A stretch of 64,000 bases of DNA from Kalaharituber pfeilii (lineage: Eukaryota > Ascomycota > Pezizomycetes > Pezizales > Pezizaceae), in assembly GCA_015179045.1 (NCBI GenBank), contig WHUZ01000045.1:310001-374000 (forward strand). The letters run 5' to 3'. Positions 53,292-63,865 of this stretch are shown one piece after another. Numbering within the stretch: the first letter of the stretch is position 1; every line of letters starts with the position of its first letter. Position numbers and translations under genes: made by a program. The notes below the pieces were generated by a model that searched no databases, had not been told where the DNA came from, and saw only the letters and a program-made list of their open reading frames with translations.

Positions 53292-53708
53292 CTCCCTTCC
53301 ATTCTGCTGCCGTCTGTGTATATGCTCGTCCATCCCTCGTCCTCTTCTTCCACAATATGCCGTTCCCATTCTTCTTTCTCGGAGTCGGCCGGAAGTGATG
53401 GGATAATGGCTAATGGCAAGGGGTCCTTGAGCTGTAGGAAGCCTCTCAGGTATTGGTGCCTCTTCCAGGTCCTCTAGGGGTTCGTCCTCGTACCGTAATG
53501 CTCGTGCCTCCATCCGGATACGTTCGCTTTCCGCGTAAGTATGGATCGATCCAGGTTTGCCAAACCCTCCACCACGTCCCTTCTGGTGCCCCTTGGTGCC
53601 CCAGTGATGGATCTCGCAGTTGCGTACTGCCATTTTTCAAGCTCTCTCAGTCCGGCGTCTGCTCCGAAAACACCCTAGTATTAGAGGTTCATAGCCATGG
53701 TAAGCTGC

Positions 53709-53772
53709 TTTTTTTTTTTTTTAATTCAGGTAACCCCGCAACCCCGCTTGCAGCCATTCGCCATGGCAGGGC
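53709..53772 (-). mobile_element. Short retroposon, family A
   Basis: T-run, AATTCAGGTAACCCCGC with a small internal duplication of AACCCCGC, GCCATGGCAGGGC. Duplication GGTAAGCTGC at 53699-53708 and 53773-53782. Confidence 0.93.
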
Positions 53773-53859
53773 GGTAAGCTGCGTTGAAAGGTACTCGTGT
53801 GAAGTAAGTATTTAGTATACGGACCCCAGACAAATAGTTACCAAGAAATCAAGCGAAAA

Positions 53860-54080
53860 TGCGCTGGGCCATACTTCCTCAAAAATTAAATTTTTTTCGC
53901 CGTTGAGGATGCAAATATAAAGAGTAGCCCGTTGACTTTAGCTTCACCGCAAACCGCATCAAAAAGGTCTGTTCTGGTGGTGAAGATATATGCGGTCCAA
54001 GATATATGCGGTCCTCAGGGATTGGTTCTGAGGTAAAACGTGCGTGGGCAGGTGTGTTCTAGTACATCGCCTCTTGGTAA
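53860..54080. repeat. Degenerate relative of the CTGTAATTCACC MITE family
   Basis: TCTGGTGGTGAAGATATATG and GAGGTAAAACGTGCGTGGGC match the right arm of 46516-47375 (TCTGGCGGTTGAGATATATG, GGTGTAAAACGTGCGTCCGG). Confidence 0.55.
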
Positions 54081-54312
54081 AATACCAGTACTGCAAAAGA
54101 ACTTCGGACCGGCATGTGGTACGCCTGAAGTCACGTGGTATTCTTGGCCGCACTTGCCAGGATTCAAATTTAGCTCGTCATGCGAAAGCCCCGCTCAGGA
54201 ACACATCGCAATCGGACGAAACTGCTAACTGCCATCAACCAAACCATCCAGTCTCTGATAGAGTCAGAATCTGACCCCTAGTTGAGAAACACGTCTGCTA
54301 GAGGAAACTATC

Positions 54313-54800
54313 ATGGAAGCCATTAATGCATTCAATTTTGACATACTTGAAAGCCAGTTCTTCAAAATCACGTTGGGAGATGAAAAGCAAGTTGCAGGGA
54401 ATGATAGTGCGACTACATTCTTTGTCCAAAGGGAACTCCTAGCATCGCTCTCTCCAGAGCTGCGAAAGCACATAGAGAATGAGATGAAGGAAGGTTTGAA
54501 TGGGGAGATGGTACTTTACGATGTAGACAAAGATACTGTGCAGCGCTTCCTGCAATGGGCATATTTGAGAGACTACAAATCGTAGGTTACCTGGCCAAGA
54601 TCGTTTCAAATTCTGCTAATTAAACTAGATCTCAGGGAACGGGCAGTGCGCTTCTCCTGCACACAAAGTTTTATATCCTTGGTGACCGATTCAATATTGG
54701 CTCCTTGAGAGATTTGAGTTTTGGGAAGCTCACTTCTCTTCTGAACCAGCCTGGCCCAGATGCCACCATTGCTGCCGATGTATTCAGTGCAGCAAAATAA
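54313..54800 (+). pseudogene. BTB/POZ domain protein, copy 5, broken after the BTB domain
   Basis: MEAINAFNFDILESQFFKIT through LYDVDKDTVQRFLQWAYLRD is intact to a stop at 54583, then about 55 nt of unrelated sequence, then the next block resumes (SALLLHTKFYILGDRFNIGS, LSFGKLTSLL) and stops at TAA near 54798 inside the helical region. The cysteine-rich tail is missing. This copy is on the plus strand, opposite to the other four, and keeps about 160 bp of the shared 5' flank. The interval between blocks might be read as an intron (a GT-AG pair exists) but the later stop still truncates it. Confidence 0.78.
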
Positions 54801-55222
54801 TCATCTTATTTGACTCAAGCAGCATGAGAAAGTGCTAAAAGTCACAATTGTGTGAGCAATAGGTGTAGATAGTTTGCATGTAATAATAGGTCCATAATAT
54901 ATTTGCCTTTGCAGTGACGCTGGCGCGTGATATGCTGACAAATTTGAGACTCTCGGAGTTTGAGAATTTTGTGTTGCTATGGGAATCGAGTCTGGGACGG
55001 AATTTGGACTAGGAATCTGGGTCTGTGAATATGCGACCATGGGAAGTCATTCGCAGACCCATTGCAATCGACAGCTTGTCACCGCTTGCAAGATGAGCCG
55101 CTAATACAACTGGAAATTGCTATCCCCACCTATAGACAATGTAATCGATGATTTGCTACGCTTGTGGAGATCTGGTATTGTTTGCCATTTCTTGTGTATT
55201 CAGTCTTCTATTTCTGGAAGTG

Positions 55223-55256
55223 CGGCATGCGAGTATTGATATTAAAAAAAAAAAAA
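55223..55256 (+). mobile_element. Micro-retroposon, 21-nt body, family B
   Basis: CGGCATGCGAGTATTGATATT plus A13 between perfect copies of TTTCTGGAAGTG (55211-55222, 55257-55268). Only the right half of the hairpin is present. Confidence 0.94.
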
Positions 55257-55637
55257 TTTCTGGAAGTGACAGTGATCACGTGCCAATCATGAGTATTTTT
55301 CTGGTTGTATTGCCTGAAAGGGTAGTAACCAGAGTCCCTGTCCCCCAGCAGCAGCGCCAGACCTCATGTTCTCGTCCCCTCGGGGTTTCAGTCCGCTCCG
55401 AGATCGGTCCGGTCACCTCGGGAATTGTACGTAGTTCCTAAGAAGCGCAGGCCGATCGACAAATCGGTCGGTTCAGGACTCAGTATTTTCAAAGCTCACG
55501 AAGTAAATATGTGCGATGCTTCCACGTTTATTGAAAATTAATTACAGAATATTTTTTTTTTAAGGTCATGTGGCTGGACATATCCTCAGTGACTTTGGAG
55601 CTTCAGTTTGACGCTCAACCTCCGCTCTCGGAGACCT

Positions 55638-55906
55638 GGAAGGGGAAGGAAGAGGGGGAGAAGAAGGGGATGAAAGAGGGGGAGAAGAAGGGGATGAAAG
55701 AGGGGGAGAAGAAGGGGATGACACTGGCCGAGGTGCTGGACTGGGCAGCGAGTTAGCTGATTTCTATTCGACTATTATTTTTCCTTTACGCTCTTTTCTT
55801 ATCTATCATCTGCGATTCACACATTCTGTACTTAACACCTTGCCGTAGCCTGATAGGCGGTATGCGAGTAATGAAATAAATAAAAAAAAAAAAAAAAAAA
55901 AAACAA
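55638..55906 (+). mobile_element. 5'-truncated LINE, family B, with expanded 24-bp repeat
   Basis: TCTCGGAGACCTG (55625-55637) and TCTCGAAGACCTG (55907-55919) bound it. ORF2 end GMKEGEKKGMKEGEKKGM then LAEVLDWAAS and stop, 3' UTR, hairpin GCCTGATAGGCGG, A21. GGGGATGAAAGAGGGGGAGA units repeat at 24-bp spacing. Confidence 0.92.
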
Positions 55907-55919
55907 TCTCGAAGACCTG

Positions 55920-56369
55920 TACAGGTACTGTGCGGCCCCTCTGCCCGGTTTTCAAATTTTAGGAGGAAATGGAGTTCGGCAGCTTGACTAAGTAGACTTA
56001 GTAGGTAGTGTTTGAAATATACAAGTGTAGATAGGCAATACAGCATCAGATTACGCCATAAAAATTGTAAAGTCCTTATGCGAAACTAATATACATAATC
56101 GCCAGCGTGTGGTCAAGAAGCGGGGGGTGCCTCCAATTCCTGCCGTGGGGCACCTGGAAAGCGGCAGTAGAACGAGATATAGGAACTCTGCAGGGAAAAT
56201 AAGTGGAACGGCAAAAGGAAAAAAGGAAAAAAAAAGGAAAGGATCGCAGGATTGGACAGGAGCTCAGCCGGATAACTTGGCTCGATTGACTATGTTAATA
56301 CTTCCAAAAGAACCGCATCGAGCAGCATCTACAAGCCTCGGCTCGCTTTTCATATCCCAGACAATATAT
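55920..56369. other. Intergenic, nothing recognised
   Basis: 3' flank of the HET gene. Confidence 0.35.
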
Positions 56370-58430
56370 TCATGCAATATAAATAGCGTCGTATTCCCTC
56401 TGCGGAAAGGAGCAGGACTTTGGAAATAGGTTGTCGGTGTTGTACTTGTCGAACTCTACTGTCTGTAGTTTGCGGAGCACAAGGATGCGTGAATATTTTG
56501 CTACTACCGCGGGTTCAGATGCAAGTACGGCGGGCTTGTGCTTCTCCGGCAGGGCTGCACAGACGAGGCATGGCGTTTCTCTGTTGCCCCGATGTAAGCA
56601 CAGTAGAAAAACTTTGCTCACCCCCTCTGGCAGCCATACCGCATTCGAAGCATTTTCATTGTTTCCAGGAATCAGCTGAAATGTTCCATTGGTCTGAGTT
56701 TTAAACTGTATCCACTGACCGCCCTTAGGCCATGTTGTTTCAGAAGAAGACTCCACAACTGCTGCTGCGAATGGCACCTGTAGACCCATAAAAAACGTTG
56801 GAACGGCCAAGGGATGCCGGTAGTCAATCAGGTACACGGAATGGTCACCCCCCACGGGCAGAGTTACCGACCTGCTAATCCAGACAGCGTCTTTAACCTG
56901 ATCGGACCACCGTGGGACCCATGATGGTAACCATGGACCGTCTCCCGGATTGCCTTCTATCTTTCGCGCTGCCTGGACTCCAGTCAACAGTTCGAGCTTG
57001 CGCTCCAATGGCATGCATCGGACCAGTTTCAGCCATACATCCTCAATATCTTCGGAAGGTTTGTAGACTGGCAAATCGAAAGGAGAATTCGCCGGCCACA
57101 ACAAGTAACAAAGACCAGCAATTTTATCAATCTCGTTACTGGCATGGCGCGACTTCATTTCCTTAATTAATGTCCCCAAATGGCACCCGCTGGAACTGTC
57201 AGTTTCATAGTCAAACTCGTCCATAGTCTTGCGGTAGCGTTGATATTGCTCTGATAAATGCGGTTCAGTGGACATGGCTTCTCGCATAGTCCAAGGATTG
57301 CGAGTCTCCTGTAGGGTCCAGGCTCGCTTAGTCCAGTGGCGGGGGCTGGCCCAAGTATCCTCACTGGGATCGTACTCGAGACCGAGGCCATTGAAGTACC
57401 TAATGACGCATCTAGTCTTCCGGTAAATATTACCAATCGTTGGTACATCCACTTCCCATTCCTTCAGTCGTGCATCCTCTCTCCATTGATCCTGTGATCC
57501 TTGCTGTCGTAAACACACTACATCCAGCCACACATACCGCGACTTGACATTGGTAAACGAAATACCCTGATGAACCGCATTGGAAATGTCAATCCCTGCC
57601 GGCGCTGGAACGGGCCATTGGTACGCATTAATAGGTGTAAGAGTGGCAACCATATCATTAGTCCAACTGTGACTGATTGCCGCAAAGGACAAGTCAAGAC
57701 AGAAAGTGGATGGATTCTAAGGGGGTGCATTAGTTATCGAACAAATGTGTCACAGCGATAAAATAGAAAGTAGCTTCAAGTGCTGCAACGGACGTACATG
57801 ATCTAGACACCATTGACACAACCCCAAGGTCTGACCGTAAACGAAAATGACTCGGTTTGCTACCAAATCCCACAGCCGCCTAGGTGGTACTGAGCCTGCG
57901 TGTAGTATGACGTCGCCTCTCATTTGTGCTTGATAACGCCGTTGTTGGGTTGTCCGTAGTACGTCATCGGCATCATTCGCGCCTACGCAGTCACAACGCA
58001 TCTGATGTGGGTTTAAGTGCTCGCATTGCCTACCGATGCATGGAACCTTCCATACCACACTCCCAATAGCCGATCGGAACCTGCAACCTGTACACCGTCG
58101 TATTGGCCATTTCAACGTCGCTATTGCCATTAGAAGGCCGAGATCGATTCCGTTGCTCTGCGCGCAACGGGTATCTCGGAGCATCTCATCTTCAGAAACC
58201 CATCCCATAAAGCGCTCCGGGACTTCGTAGACTTCCCCTGCTCTCAAGATGGCCCCCTTCAACGCGGTCACAATGTCCTCAGCGCCGAAGCTGCTACAAG
58301 GCATGTCTTGCCAACCCTCTGGAAAGATGTCCGCTAGAATTTGACCGGGGTTTAACCCTCCCCCGGCTCTGGTGATCGTCCAGTGTGCTGCGTCCAATAC
58401 GGAATCTATGGTAGAATGCTGAACACCCAT
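56370..58430 (-). CDS. HET-domain protein (heterokaryon-incompatibility family), two exons
   Basis: Exon 1 (58430-57798) starts MGVQHSTIDSVLDAAHWTIT and contains a CxxC pair (CTGC) and PPRRLWDLVANRVIFV. An 81-nt intron 57717-57797 (GTACGT...CCCTTAG, branch-like CTAATG) joins it in phase to exon 2 (57716-56370), which carries the HET core: FAAISHSWTNDM, SRYVWLDVVCLRQQG, VPTIGNIYRKTRCVIRYFNG and HWTKRAWTLQET. HET proteins in filamentous ascomycetes govern non-self recognition and can trigger cell death when incompatible partners fuse; the partner and specificity cannot be read from sequence. The C-terminal 250 residues are unassigned. The gene is about 660 codons, free of stops and of retroposons, in contrast to its surroundings. 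Confidence 0.88.
57717..57797 (-). other. Predicted 81-nt intron of the HET gene
   Basis: Donor GTACGT after ...WCLDH, acceptor CTTAG before NPSTFCLDLSFAAISH; without splicing, exon 1 reaches a stop inside the intron. Confidence 0.8.
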
Positions 58431-58628
58431 TTTCGACGGACAATACCAATCAAAGGTAGATTAGAGGATCAGAAAACGAAATAGTGACCTGATGCTTTAA
58501 GGCTTATTTGCGTAATGCAGTTGTAAGGGCCAGTGGCCGGTCTTGGTGGTTCGTTGATTGGGGTGATTGGGGTTCGCTGTCGAAGCTGTGTGGTTTAAAT
58601 ACATAGCAGTTGCGTGCTTAGACTAGAT

Positions 58629-58932
58629 GCACAGAACTGGAGCGGCCCCAGAGGAAGAACAAAAATGGGGCACATGTCACCTGGCAGTCCTGGAAGGACC
58701 TAGAGGAGAAAGGATGGAAGCAAGAAGGCGTGGAAGGTGACCCGGTCGAGTACTGGTTTGCCTGCCTCGATCTGGGGTAGCCGGGGACCGGGGGACGGAG
58801 GGCACTGGGTGCTCAAGGGTGTATGTAGATTCCGTAGTTAGTTGTCTCAAACCTGGCCCGGGTATATGGGTCCCTGCCATAGGCTGGTAGCCTGTATGCG
58901 GGGTTACGTGAATTAAAAAAAAAAAAAAAAAA
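58629..58932 (+). mobile_element. 5'-truncated LINE 3' end, family C, 304 bp
   Basis: AGACTAGAT at 58620-58628 and 58933-58941. Contains GGCCCGGGTATATGGGTCCC, hairpin AGGCTGGTAGCCT, GCGGGGTTACGTGAATT and A19. Confidence 0.9.
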
Positions 58933-58941
58933 AGACTAGAT

Positions 58942-59693
58942 TGCGGTTAAAACATGCAGGTGTCTAGCGGAGAATACGCCTGTTGCTGCACGGTGTATGA
59001 TTAATCAATGAGAAAAACTGTAAAACTTACAAACACAGAAAGCTTGCCTAAGCCACTACATTAGGGCCTGCACTGATAGTATCGCTCGAAAACACTTGCT
59101 AGAATGGAGTTGGTAATGATTTCAACTTTGAATATCAGTACCCTAAGTACCAGCTGGTAATGAAGATATGCACGGCGGTGCCGGAGACTCTTTTTTTCAT
59201 GTGAAACATCACTGCCTGCAGGAAAAAGATTGATCACGCACATTATGGTGAGGGGAGCAAGTATGGAGTAACCAGCCCACCAGCAAGGATTCCACATTCA
59301 TAAAGCGGCGAGTGTCTTGAAGTGGGGCTACGTGATGTAAAAAAAGAAAGGCGACGACACATATTTTATTCCCAGGTTAGATTAATTTTTCCCTGGAATC
59401 ACAGTAGAGTTGATTATTTCCTTTTCTTGTCGTCTAGTTTACTGTTATCTCCGCCCCCACTCGTATAACTGCATAAGCACATGCCAGGCTGTGTCACATG
59501 CTGGCCACTGTTGGTTGAAGTTGACGCTTCCGATGCCGGTCCTACTCACACCTATGAGCAGAAATTTTACGAATCTATGTCCCACTTCTTAGCAAGTTGC
59601 TATTGGAGAGTCCCTGGGCGAAGATCTTAACACCCGGCGATAGGGGGAAAAAGGATAAGCTACATTCCGCTATGCAGATACTCCAGAAGGGCT
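58942..59693. other. Intergenic; possible eroded family A tail at 59318-59350
   Basis: GTGGGGCTACGTGATGTAAAAAAAGAAAG resembles the last third of family A. Nothing else recognised. Confidence 0.35.
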
Positions 59694-59733
59694 ACCCTGC
59701 CATGGCAAATAGCAGTAAGCGGGGTTACGTGAT
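59694..59733 (+). mobile_element. Family A copy without poly(A)
   Basis: CCCTGCCATGGCAAATAGC...GCGGGGTTACGTGAT is followed directly by unrelated sequence; tail and duplication are lost or never present. Confidence 0.55.
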
Positions 59734-59799
59734 ATACTAGTACACCTACCCTATCTCCCCTTTCCCCTTCTGCTTGGGACTCGCAAGGGGGCCTCAACA

Positions 59800-59859
59800 C
59801 CTTGCCATGGCTTGGCGCTGCAAGCGGGGTTACGTGATTTTTTTTGTAAAAAAAAAAAA
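59800..59859 (+). mobile_element. Short retroposon, family A
   Basis: CCTTGCCATGGCTTGGCGCT, hairpin, GGGGTTACGTGATT then T8 and A12. Imperfect flank CTCAACA at 59793-59799 and 59866-59872. Confidence 0.75.
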
Positions 59860-59879
59860 GGGGTGCTCAACAGGATCGG

Positions 59880-60670
59880 ACCAATTGAACTGCCCAGTGC
59901 AGGTGTAGAAATGTACTACGGCTTGCCAGCACCTCTTCCCAATTAGGCAACGCCAAAGTATTCACTTGCGACCAGTTGGATAGTTGTTGCATTACATCTG
60001 AGTGGGGCGGCGTTGGCATGGTCAAGCCGGGGTAGATTGACAAAGGACAGCGGGGCAGACAGCCGCAAGCGAAGAATGATATAAATCGTGCGAATCAAGA
60101 GGTCGCAAAATGAGCGGATGTAGATACAGTCACTGGTCAAAAGTCTTGGTGAAAGGGATCTGAGCACCAAGCGGCGACAATGTCCATTTGAACAAAAATT
60201 GAGATATCTCCACAAGAAGTGACCCAATTAACCTACAACTTAAACTGGTGATAGTGTAAGCAGTATGGTTTATGCTACAGCACAGGACATACTAATAGCA
60301 CACTGATTGCAGTGTAATATCTAACCAAAGTTATTGAATACAAGGTATTCCATACAAAAACTGTGAATTTTTGAAATGCGATGTATCTTTCACACCACAA
60401 CTAGATAGACCAACAGGATTTTTTCTATGATAGATACTACCTGAAACTTTCATGGTTCCGGTTGTAGAACAGATGTTGGGGTCATGTGGCTGCCGAGATA
60501 AAGTCGCAAACTTCAAAGAATGCCAAGATTGCCAAATTCCCATACAAAATTGTCATTTTAGGGTCAAATTTTAAGTGACTGGAAAATAGATAGCTCCATA
60601 CAGAACCTGCAACACAACATAAAAAATATCAAAAATATGAAATAAGATGGATTCATATGTATTTTCATAG
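59880..60670. other. Intergenic, nothing recognised
   Basis: No domain or repeat. Confidence 0.4.
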
Positions 60671-60679
60671 CAAAATTTA

Positions 60680-61232
60680 CTAGCCCCTAAAATATTCTCT
60701 ATCCAGTATTTCTTTCAGTGTGTCCTTGTCTCTACTCTTAGGTGGTTTCAACAGATCCGCCATTCTCCCTGGCCACCTCCGCTTCCAAGTCCTGCATCTA
60801 GATAGCACGTGTGTGGTGGCCTCCTCCTCTTCTCCACACCACCGACACTCCGAGCTGTCCGCCTTGCCGATTTCGAACTGCCACTTTCTCAATGATTTGC
60901 CTCCAAGTAGGCCTGCCAGTGTCGAGACCCTTCGTCCGAGTCGTGTCAGTGGTCGATAGCTCAGCTCCAGTCGGTTTCTCTCTGCAGCTCTGCGGGAACT
61001 TGACAGTTGGCGTATCCCCGCTTCAGTAATTGTCTCATCCTGGTACGGGAGGAAAACCCCAATTTTGGCTGCTGTATCTGTTTCGGTGTTCCTCTTGACT
61101 CCCTTGTGGCTCTTCAACCACATTACTGCAACGTCCAAGTCACCCCTCTTGGCTCTCTTATCCCACGCCTCTCTTACATGTTGTGATGCACCCTCGTGTG
61201 TGGGGTCTTTTTGCGCGATCTTTTGGAGTTTG
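60680..61232 (-). mobile_element. LINE ORF2 remnant: RNase H end and C-terminal finger
   Basis: Minus frame 60680-61138: DLDVAVMWLKSHKGVKRNTE (end of RNase H, with ETDTAAK), RLSTLAGLLGGKSLRKW-type connector, CRWCGEEEEATTHVL and CRTWKRRWPGR finger, end LKEILDREYFRG. The RNase H text continues to about 61232. Unlike the other copies, no hairpin tail follows on its 3' side, so the 3' end is lost. Confidence 0.82.
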
Positions 61233-61290
61233 GAAATCGTTTTATATCAGTGATCACGTGCCGCCATATGGGCTATGGCGATTTTTAAGT
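61233..61290 (-). mobile_element. Family B tail fragment
   Basis: TATATCAGTGATCACGTGCC, GCCATATGGGCTATGG and UTR start GCGATTTTTAAG, with only four T's; adjoins the ORF2 remnant head on. Confidence 0.65.
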
Positions 61291-61625
61291 ACATGTAAGG
61301 AGATATGCACGTTGGAATGCGCTATCCACCATGTTCTCAGGCACCCGCCCCCCTGTCGTGCGGCCACGCGGATAACGCATCATTTTGCCACACGAAGGAC
61401 TTTTCTCCTTCAACGGCAAAAATGTCCGTTGATTTCAACAACGAGCCAAATTGCTTCCTTGTGAACAACGCCGACATGTACCCAATATGATGTCTCAGGA
61501 TAGCATCGTGCGCCATGAGATCGGACTTCCACAAGGCGCAACCTTGCAGACCGCCCCTGATCAATTAACAGGTCACCTCCTGACATTGAGGTTACCAGCC
61601 GTGTTCAGCAGTAGAGGGAGGTATT

Positions 61626-61976
61626 TTACTGCATCCTGTTTTCCGGTTCGGCATGCAGCGATCTCCATCGTTCGACCGAGTGATTCTCGGAAGGGGAGCT
61701 GGTGGCAGTGAGGCACCTCATTAGCCCTTTGCAGCCTGAGCAGCGCTGGCCGGTGGTTGCATTGCTTTGCGCTGCCGACTGGGGTTCTGGAGGATTATTC
61801 CTCACATACTCGTCCAGAAACCTCTGTGTAAGAGGGCCCGTGGTTGGAGGCGGAACCGGCAGGGGCTCAGAGCGAGATCTCTCCCCTGGCTCTGTCGATG
61901 TTGCCTGGTTCAGGGACCTGGTTCTTTTGTGGTTCGGGACGAAGGCAGAAAGCACGGATTTAATCGCGGACTTCAT
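61626..61976 (-). CDS. Hypothetical protein, possible exon
   Basis: Starts at ATG 61976 (MKSAIKSVLSAFVPNHKRTR), Pro/Ser-rich middle (EPLPVPPPTTGPLTQRFLDE), one CxxC (CSGC). The amphipathic start and coherent composition suggest a real exon, but there is no recognised domain and no second exon was found. It could be chance. Confidence 0.25.
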   Translation of the reverse strand: MKSAIKSVLSAFVPNHKRTRSLNQATSTEPGERSRSEPLPVPPPTTGPLTQRFLDEYVRNNPPEPQSAAQSNATTGQRCSGCKGLMRCLTATSSPSENHSVERWRSLHAEPENRMQ

Positions 61977-63210
61977 GGTAGATATTGGGAGAGATGGAGT
62001 CTGTCCGCAATCTCATGCGTCTGTCGCTGGGCATCCGGGGCGGTATATGTCTTTACCCCTATATATATGATGGCGGAAGGTGTCCTGAAACATTTGAGGT
62101 AACGAAACAAGATCTTCTAGCATGCGTCATCACTTCAGTGACTTCCGGAGTCGAGGATTTGTGCATCCATTGAACTCGGCGACGGCCATGCACTGAGCAA
62201 GATTAGCTGTGGCCATTTCACTGATTGCGAAAACGCGAACCCATGTGGGCGTTCCTTTGTATTCGGAAAGGCTGTCTAGCCAGTTTCTCGTGTGATTTGG
62301 TGTTTGAAGCGCACCACATACTGTAATCTGTTCCAACATAGGCAGCTCGCGCGACTCTACCTATCTCGAAGGTTTTGACTATGATACTTGGCGTGAAGCT
62401 TACTGCTTGAATCTAACTTTCGATCGAGTAGTAGTCTCACCAGTACCAGTAGTCCCACTTTGCGTACGTGGACACAGCATGCGTACTCAAGCCTCTTCCT
62501 CGAGGGCGGAGTGTTGGAAAAGGCTATGGAGTCTTGTTTCTGAGTTTCAGCGCAGTCTTTAACATATGGTCGTTCTCATCATAGTGAAAGCAAATCTTGA
62601 GCGTCGCAATGGAATTACAATGGGCAACGGAAGCTGACGATCTACTTATATCAGCAGGCCAACTGTTATGCTACTCTGCGATAGAAGGCTTCCAATACGA
62701 GCACCTGCAGTGTGACGTTACAGTCGCTCTGAAAACCAGTTTTCTAGATTAACATGTTTAGCTCTTTTCATTGTGTGTGCATCTATGCGCAGCAAAGTCA
62801 TAATAGTGAGGTAATATCTAAATGTTAAACGCACTTTTTATGCTTCAGAAGTTCTTACTTGGATATTAGACTTTGAGTGGCTCCGCAGTTTATACGATTA
62901 CCCTCTTTGAGGTGACCATACGCCATGTCCTGAGATCAGAACACTCCTGCTCTACCTACCTTCAAGAACCGCTGAGCAGAGAGGAAGTGCGGATTGACAT
63001 ACCTCCATTCTCCTGATGTGCAGCTGTATTCAAGATCACCAAAGGTTAACTCAACAGCAGAATCGTTTGAAGGCGATGGGTGAAATGTGGTTTTAACTTT
63101 TTTTCTATTTTGATTATTGGTGTTCACATCCCGCTCCCCCGCTCGCCCGCTCCTGACTCGTCTGACCACCTGTTATGCTGTTCCCATGATGCACTTGGTC
63201 CTCTCATAAT
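61977..63210. other. Intergenic, nothing firm
   Basis: Short minus frames near 62130-62339 and 62936-63169 carry no known motif. Confidence 0.35.
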
Positions 63211-63245
63211 AGTGAGCGGCACGAGCTAGCTCGAGTGGGCTTGGG
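63211..63245. mobile_element. hAT-type MITE, end fragment (copy 4)
   Basis: TAGTGAGCGGCACGAGC followed by TAGCTCGAG, then unrelated sequence; only one terminus remains. Confidence 0.7.
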
Positions 63246-63514
63246 CTCCTACTACCGTACTTCTTCTTGGGATCCTCATACTTCTTGCCTAGGTTCCTGC
63301 GCCTCCCAATGCACCCCTACTCGATTTTGGCATCCTGATATCGTGGAAAATGAGCTCCTCTGGGCGAAGCATTCACTTGGCAGCAGCCGTATTATGTCTT
63401 TGGGGATCTAGGCAGTGAAAGGGGGCGCCAGCTTGCCACCTTACATAGCGTATGTTGATTTATGTAGCTATGTAGTGTTGGGTTCCGCATTGCAGTAATC
63501 TGGTTGGCCTTCCA

Positions 63515-63865
63515 ATGCAAATAGCGGCTTTCGCACAAGCTTGGCAGGAGTGTACGCTCCTTTCATTAGACCTCTACCTCTCTGAGCCCCAACCACGTAG
63601 TATCATCTGGGCACAATGGAACCTGCGGGCGAGTGTGGCTGACACGGTGGGACCGATGCTGAAAATACTGCACGGGAAGGGATATCTCCACACCTATAAT
63701 ATCCATCCCACCGTTAACAGTGCCCACCACATTTCGTTCAACAACCCTGTGGTGCTCGTACGCTCTTTGACCAAGCAAGGCTTTAAGCCCCTCAATATCA
63801 ACGTTCCCCTACGTCACAGACAGCGACAACAACCTCCCGGGGATAATAACCACGCGATCTATTAA
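63515..63865 (+). CDS. Hypothetical ORF, weak
   Basis: 116 residues (MQIAAFAQAWQECTLLSLDL...) without a recognised domain; a possible exon of a gene running off the right edge. The antisense frame is shorter. Low support. Confidence 0.2.
   Translation: MQIAAFAQAWQECTLLSLDLYLSEPQPRSIIWAQWNLRASVADTVGPMLKILHGKGYLHTYNIHPTVNSAHHISFNNPVVLVRSLTKQGFKPLNINVPLRHRQRQQPPGDNNHAIY

Larger units (their letters stand above)
52138..53665 (-). mobile_element. Longest LINE remnant: RNase H plus C-terminal finger, itself interrupted
   Basis: Bounded by GAAAACGCCCTA (52126-52137) and GAAAACACCCTA (53666-53677). Minus strand, 5' to 3': a connector, RNase H (WTSIYTDGSRMEG; then, beyond the nested insert, GRAGTGTYSSTSTSSYLGPK, VNDAKLLVIAEAL, IITDSKVAISK, with the Asp/Glu/Asp set visible), the HKG...EAD end, the CRWCGE finger, and a diverged family B hairpin (GCCCTGTGAGC). 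A second LINE piece (52956-53291) is inserted between the two RNase H parts. Confidence 0.88.
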
